Source: UBA1067 sp050874585
GTDB lineage: Bacteria; Verrucomicrobiota; Kiritimatiellia; RFP12; UBA1067
NCBI GenBank assembly: GCA_050874585.1
Contig: JBNMKZ010000016.1
Coordinates: 1-42,646, forward strand
DNA length: 42,646 bases
Direction of reading: 5' to 3'
Part shown: one piece after another, positions 40,355 to 42,646 of the stretch
Position numbering within the stretch: the stretch's first letter is position 1
Layout of the letters: the number at the start of each line of letters is the position of its first letter
Made by a program: the position numbers and the translations under genes
Notes under the pieces: model-generated
Database searches by the model: none
Seen by the model: the letters and a program-made list of their open reading frames with translations, nothing else
What the model was told of the DNA's origin: nothing

Positions 40355-41956
40355 TTATTTCACCTCAATGAGAGTTGTCTGAGACTTTCCGCTTGCGTCC
40401 TTCCAAGTGAGACGGTACTTGCCGCGGAAGCCGCGGAATGCAACCTTTCCGCCCTTTGCGGATACGGTGGTCTTCGTTTTCCATTCGCGGTTGACGAGAT
40501 CGTCCATGGCGAAGTACGCCGTCTTCGGCTTCATCTCCCGCGTGAAGATGCCCGAGATGGACGGCTCGCCGGGTGCGCCGCAGTTGTCGACCACGTTCCA
40601 CCACGTGATGCCGTTCATCTTCTCAACCGCGAACCAGGCACGGTAGAGATTGCGCATGATGATGGCTTGGATCATCTGTCCCTTTTCCGTGTTGTCGGGG
40701 GCCGTGATGGTAATCTCGGACAGATGAATGGGCCGTCCGCCGCCGGCCTGCATGATGCGGGCGAAGGTCTTTGCCACATTCTCGGGCCGCAGGTGGGGTG
40801 CGCCGTCGCCGGCGGCAATCCGCACGGATTCCGTGGGATTGAACAGGTGCATCTGCGAGCCGACGACATCAAAGTCCGCACCATGCTTCGCGAGGTCCGC
40901 AATCTGTCCGGGGAACGCCGTCATGTTGTACTCGTTGACGTTCAGCCACGCCTTCGGACCCATCAGCTTGCGCGCCAGGGTCAGGGCTTCGTAGGCGTAG
41001 TTCGCCGGCATCAGCCCATACCAACTCTTCGTCACGGGAAGCGAGTTCTTGGCCGCCGATTCGCCCGCCGGATACTGCCGTTCTGCGCCTCGCGCCCAGT
41101 CGGTCGCGGACTCGTTGACGACATCCCACGAATCGACGCGACTGCCGTAGCGTGCCGCGATTTCCGTAATCCGCCGCACCATGAAATCCTTCTGCGCCTT
41201 GACAAATGTCGGGACGAGTTCGGCGATTTCCTCTTCACTGAGTTGGGCGTAGATTTTCTTCCAGGCCTTGTCCCAGTCAAAGCAGCGCGGGACGTCCTTG
41301 ACACCAATCGGTTTCGTGATGTCGCGGCGCGGCAGTTTGACCCCCGTGCGCTGTTCGAGGGCGAACTTCTCCTCCTCCGGACTGAAGTCGTCCCAGAGCC
41401 AGGTCGGGATGTGCCATTCGTTGCTTCCCCAGACGAGGGGGTGCCCGTGAATGCGAACGCCGCGTGCGCGGCAGAAGTCAATGACGGGGTCGGGAGCCGG
41501 CCGCCGCCAGTGCGGCTGGTACTGCGGATTCGGGCAGGTGTTCCAGTAGTCCTCCGTATCCTGGTAGCTTTCGGTGAAACGCGGCGCGTAGGGATAGGGT
41601 TCAAGCGTCCGCCAGTAGAAGGCGACGGTTGCGGAGTTGAAAAGCGTCCCGTACAGTTCCTTGTAGCGGTCGTTCCACTCCTTCTTGCCGAGCTGGTTGA
41701 AGTTGAAGATGTGCGCACCGAGGAAGAAGGCGTGAGAAATCTGCTCGACGGAGACTTCCGTACCATCCGGCGCGGCAATCTTGACGGACGCGTCCGCCTT
41801 TCGGAACTTCTCGATGTCCGCGTCAATCCTCTTTTGGACGTCCTCATTCCAAATCTTCCAGTAGGCATCGGACATGACGGACTTGTCCATCGTGAACGCG
41901 GCGAAGCCCGAAGAGACGAGCAAAGCCGCGCAAAGGGCAAACATTTCTTTCTTCAT
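40355..41956 (-). CDS. Exported GH10 endo-beta-1,4-xylanase
   Basis: A 533-residue secreted enzyme with a signal peptide of about 18 residues ending near F-A-A. An N-terminal part (about 20-100) resembles a small beta domain, then the GH10 barrel begins. H-G-H-P-L-V-W-G, acid/base Glu282 in D-V-V-N-E-S, nucleophile Glu414 in H-L-S-E-I-T and I-T-W-W-N-V-V-D are all diagnostic. It should cut xylan internally. It is the first gene of the minus-strand operon, and the box TACAAT lies exactly seven bases before the ATG, giving a leaderless message. Confidence 0.93.
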   Translation of the reverse strand: MKKEMFALCAALLVSSGFAAFTMDKSVMSDAYWKIWNEDVQKRIDADIEKFRKADASVKIAAPDGTEVSVEQISHAFFLGAHIFNFNQLGKKEWNDRYKELYGTLFNSATVAFYWRTLEPYPYAPRFTESYQDTEDYWNTCPNPQYQPHWRRPAPDPVIDFCRARGVRIHGHPLVWGSNEWHIPTWLWDDFSPEEEKFALEQRTGVKLPRRDITKPIGVKDVPRCFDWDKAWKKIYAQLSEEEIAELVPTFVKAQKDFMVRRITEIAARYGSRVDSWDVVNESATDWARGAERQYPAGESAAKNSLPVTKSWYGLMPANYAYEALTLARKLMGPKAWLNVNEYNMTAFPGQIADLAKHGADFDVVGSQMHLFNPTESVRIAAGDGAPHLRPENVAKTFARIMQAGGGRPIHLSEITITAPDNTEKGQMIQAIIMRNLYRAWFAVEKMNGITWWNVVDNCGAPGEPSISGIFTREMKPKTAYFAMDDLVNREWKTKTTVSAKGGKVAFRGFRGKYRLTWKDASGKSQTTLIEVK

Positions 41957-41963
41957 GGCGGAT

Positions 41964-41969
41964 ATTGTA
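41964..41969 (-). promoter_or_regulatory. -10 box of the xylanase operon
   Basis: On the minus strand, TACAAT followed by seven bases and then the ATG of the xylanase gene. The predicted start of transcription coincides with the start codon, as for murC-murB. No ribosome site is present. The box lacks the preceding TG seen at the other four promoters, and no good -35 was found. Confidence 0.55.
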
Positions 41970-42122
41970 CCCTATTTGCCGCGTGTTGGGAATCAAATAT
42001 TGGGCAAAATCATCACACTTTTTCGGCAAGCGGGAGGGCTGTTGTCCGCCTATGGGAACGAAGTTTAGGCAAGAGGAGGGGCGCTTTGTGCCGCTGGATG
42101 ACCGTGCTGTGGATTTGCGGGC

Positions 42123-42162
42123 AAAAAAAATCGCGGCGCGTCCAGAGTCGGACGAAAGCCGC
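42123..42162 (-). terminator. Intrinsic terminator after tRNA-Ala
   Basis: On the minus strand, GCGGC and GTCC pair with GGAC and GCCGC around a six-base loop, and eight T follow two bases later (the A8 run at 42123-42130). It begins 20 bp beyond the 3' end of the tRNA. It is the clearest intrinsic terminator in the window. Confidence 0.85.
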
Positions 42163-42182
42163 TTGCCCCGTTTCCTGCCGAA

Positions 42183-42258
42183 TGGTGGAGAAGAAGAGAT
42201 TCGAACTCTCGACCCCCACGTTGCGAACGTGATGCTCTACCAACTGAGCTACTTCCCC
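42183..42258 (-). tRNA. tRNA-Ala (anticodon CGC)
   Basis: A complete 76-base cloverleaf on the minus strand. Acceptor GGGGAAG pairs with CTTCTCC, including the G3-U70 wobble that identifies alanine tRNAs. The D arm contains AGCTCAGTTGGTAGAGC, the anticodon loop is TTCGCAA within a TCACG/CGTGG stem, and the T loop TTCGAAT is normal. A73 and CCA are encoded. It reads GCG codons. An intrinsic terminator lies just downstream. Confidence 0.95.
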
Positions 42259-42550
42259 ATTCGTGGAAACGCCGCATAGTATATCATAAATTCAGCGCGG
42301 CCTGCAAGGGGGGATTTTGCGAAAAAATCGTTCTCATGTCCGGAGGCGTTATCCAAGGGCCGAGTTCGGACTTTTCATGGACGCGGCAGACGGAGGCCCT
42401 ATCGCTGGATTCGGCCATAGCCCAACGGCGTGGCATTCCGTAACCGCCGCGTTTCGCCCGAAAAGGGAGCGAAAATGTTCGGTTAGGGCATCGCGGCGAG
42501 GAGGTGTCGCCTGCGGCGCGGCGTTTCGTCGGCAGGCCGCCGCGCTGGGA
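42259..42550. other. Intergenic sequence right of the tRNA
   Basis: Nearly 300 bp without a supported gene. A 95-codon open frame on the plus strand has no ribosome site or family resemblance. The promoter of the tRNA should lie just after 42258 on the minus strand, where TATATCATAA occurs on the plus strand, but I cannot place boxes with confidence. Confidence 0.4.
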
Positions 42551-42644
42551 TGCCCATCGGAAGGAAACTTACTGCCCAGTAACTTTAGACTTACTCGGCA
42601 GTAAGTTTTGATTTACTCAGGAGTAAGTCTGCGTCTGATGGGCA
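42551..42644. repeat. Structured palindromic repeat, three-unit form
   Basis: Three contiguous 22-bp units at 42565-42586, 42587-42608 and 42609-42630 each form an inverted repeat of the type ACTTACTC / GAGTAAGT around a two-base centre. Imperfections within arms are mostly G-U compatible. The array is framed by TGCCCATCGGA (42551-42561) and TCTGATGGGCA (42634-42644), which pair with one wobble. The same frame at 15719-15768 holds a single unit. The window ends two bases later. Confidence 0.85.
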
Positions 42645-42646
42645 CG

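Noticed and set aside
40349..42232. A 627-codon open frame on the plus strand
   Set aside because: It is antisense to the GH10 xylanase and runs into the tRNA. The xylanase frame has all diagnostic motifs; this one has none.
42183..42258. tRNA-Cys reading of the anticodon loop (GCA)
   Set aside because: With a seven-base loop TTCGCAA the anticodon is CGC, and G3-U70 with A73 identify alanine.
42317..42604. A 95-codon frame at the right end
   Set aside because: It ends inside the palindromic repeat, has no ribosome site and an Arg-rich, non-protein-like composition.

Overview
The window looks like a chromosomal contig of a Gram-negative bacterium, most probably from the PVC group (Kiritimatiellota, Verrucomicrobiota or Lentisphaerota). 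This is inferred from gene content: lipobox lipoproteins, a MurC-MurB fusion, EttA, NamZ, many signal peptides, and a xylanase / sugar-acid cluster at moderately high GC. The intergenic -10 boxes are TATAAT, usually preceded by TG, which argues against Bacteroidota. No marker gene here fixes the species.

Region 1 (184-15252) is the unusual part. Nine tightly packed plus-strand genes run from 184 to 14102: an SUMF1/FGE-fold lipoprotein; a FHA-GYF-zinc-ribbon GTPase; a protein with a GAP1-N2-like N-terminus, one membrane helix and a Lys/Glu-rich coiled coil; a 1020-residue single-pass helical protein; a GYF / membrane helix / trypsin-like protease; a MotA/TolQ/ExbB-type proton channel; two different ExbD/ZorB-like single-pass partners; and a secreted Sel1-repeat protein. 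A lipoprotein of unknown function follows. The predicted topologies put a GTPase and two GYF adaptors in the cytoplasm, a proton-driven stator in the inner membrane, and a protease, long helices and lipoproteins outside it. I read this as one trans-envelope signalling or defence machine; its function is inferred.

Region 2 (15253-16045) has no intact gene. It holds a frameshifted ribbon-helix-helix remnant and one copy of a structured palindromic repeat. A second, expanded copy ends the window, and a half-unit lies at the first bases.

Region 3 (16046-27234) is mostly housekeeping: an RNB ribonuclease, a NahK-like sugar kinase, rsmE, queE, an Orn/Lys/Arg decarboxylase, an esterase, TrpB2, a leaderless murC-murB fusion with a shortened MurB part, and a small exported protein.

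Region 4 (27235-28274) is about 1 kb without a convincing large gene. It carries ten TTGACGCG-like octamers, four of them spaced exactly 11 bp apart, beside a 37-bp pure A/T tract. The layout resembles an origin or a multi-site operator.

Region 5 (28275-36013, plus strand) contains ettA, a thioredoxin-fold protein without CxxC, an acyl-CoA synthetase-like gene, nnrD, NamZ and a secreted GHL10 glycosidase; the last two suggest peptidoglycan sugar turnover. A hairpin separates it from Region 6 (36088-41956, minus strand), an operon-like series: GH10 xylanase, GH13 amylase-like, enolase-superfamily dehydratase, RraA-like and SDR. This fits extracellular xylan or glucan breakdown followed by sugar-acid metabolism. 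A tRNA-Ala(CGC) with its own terminator and the expanded palindromic repeat close the window.
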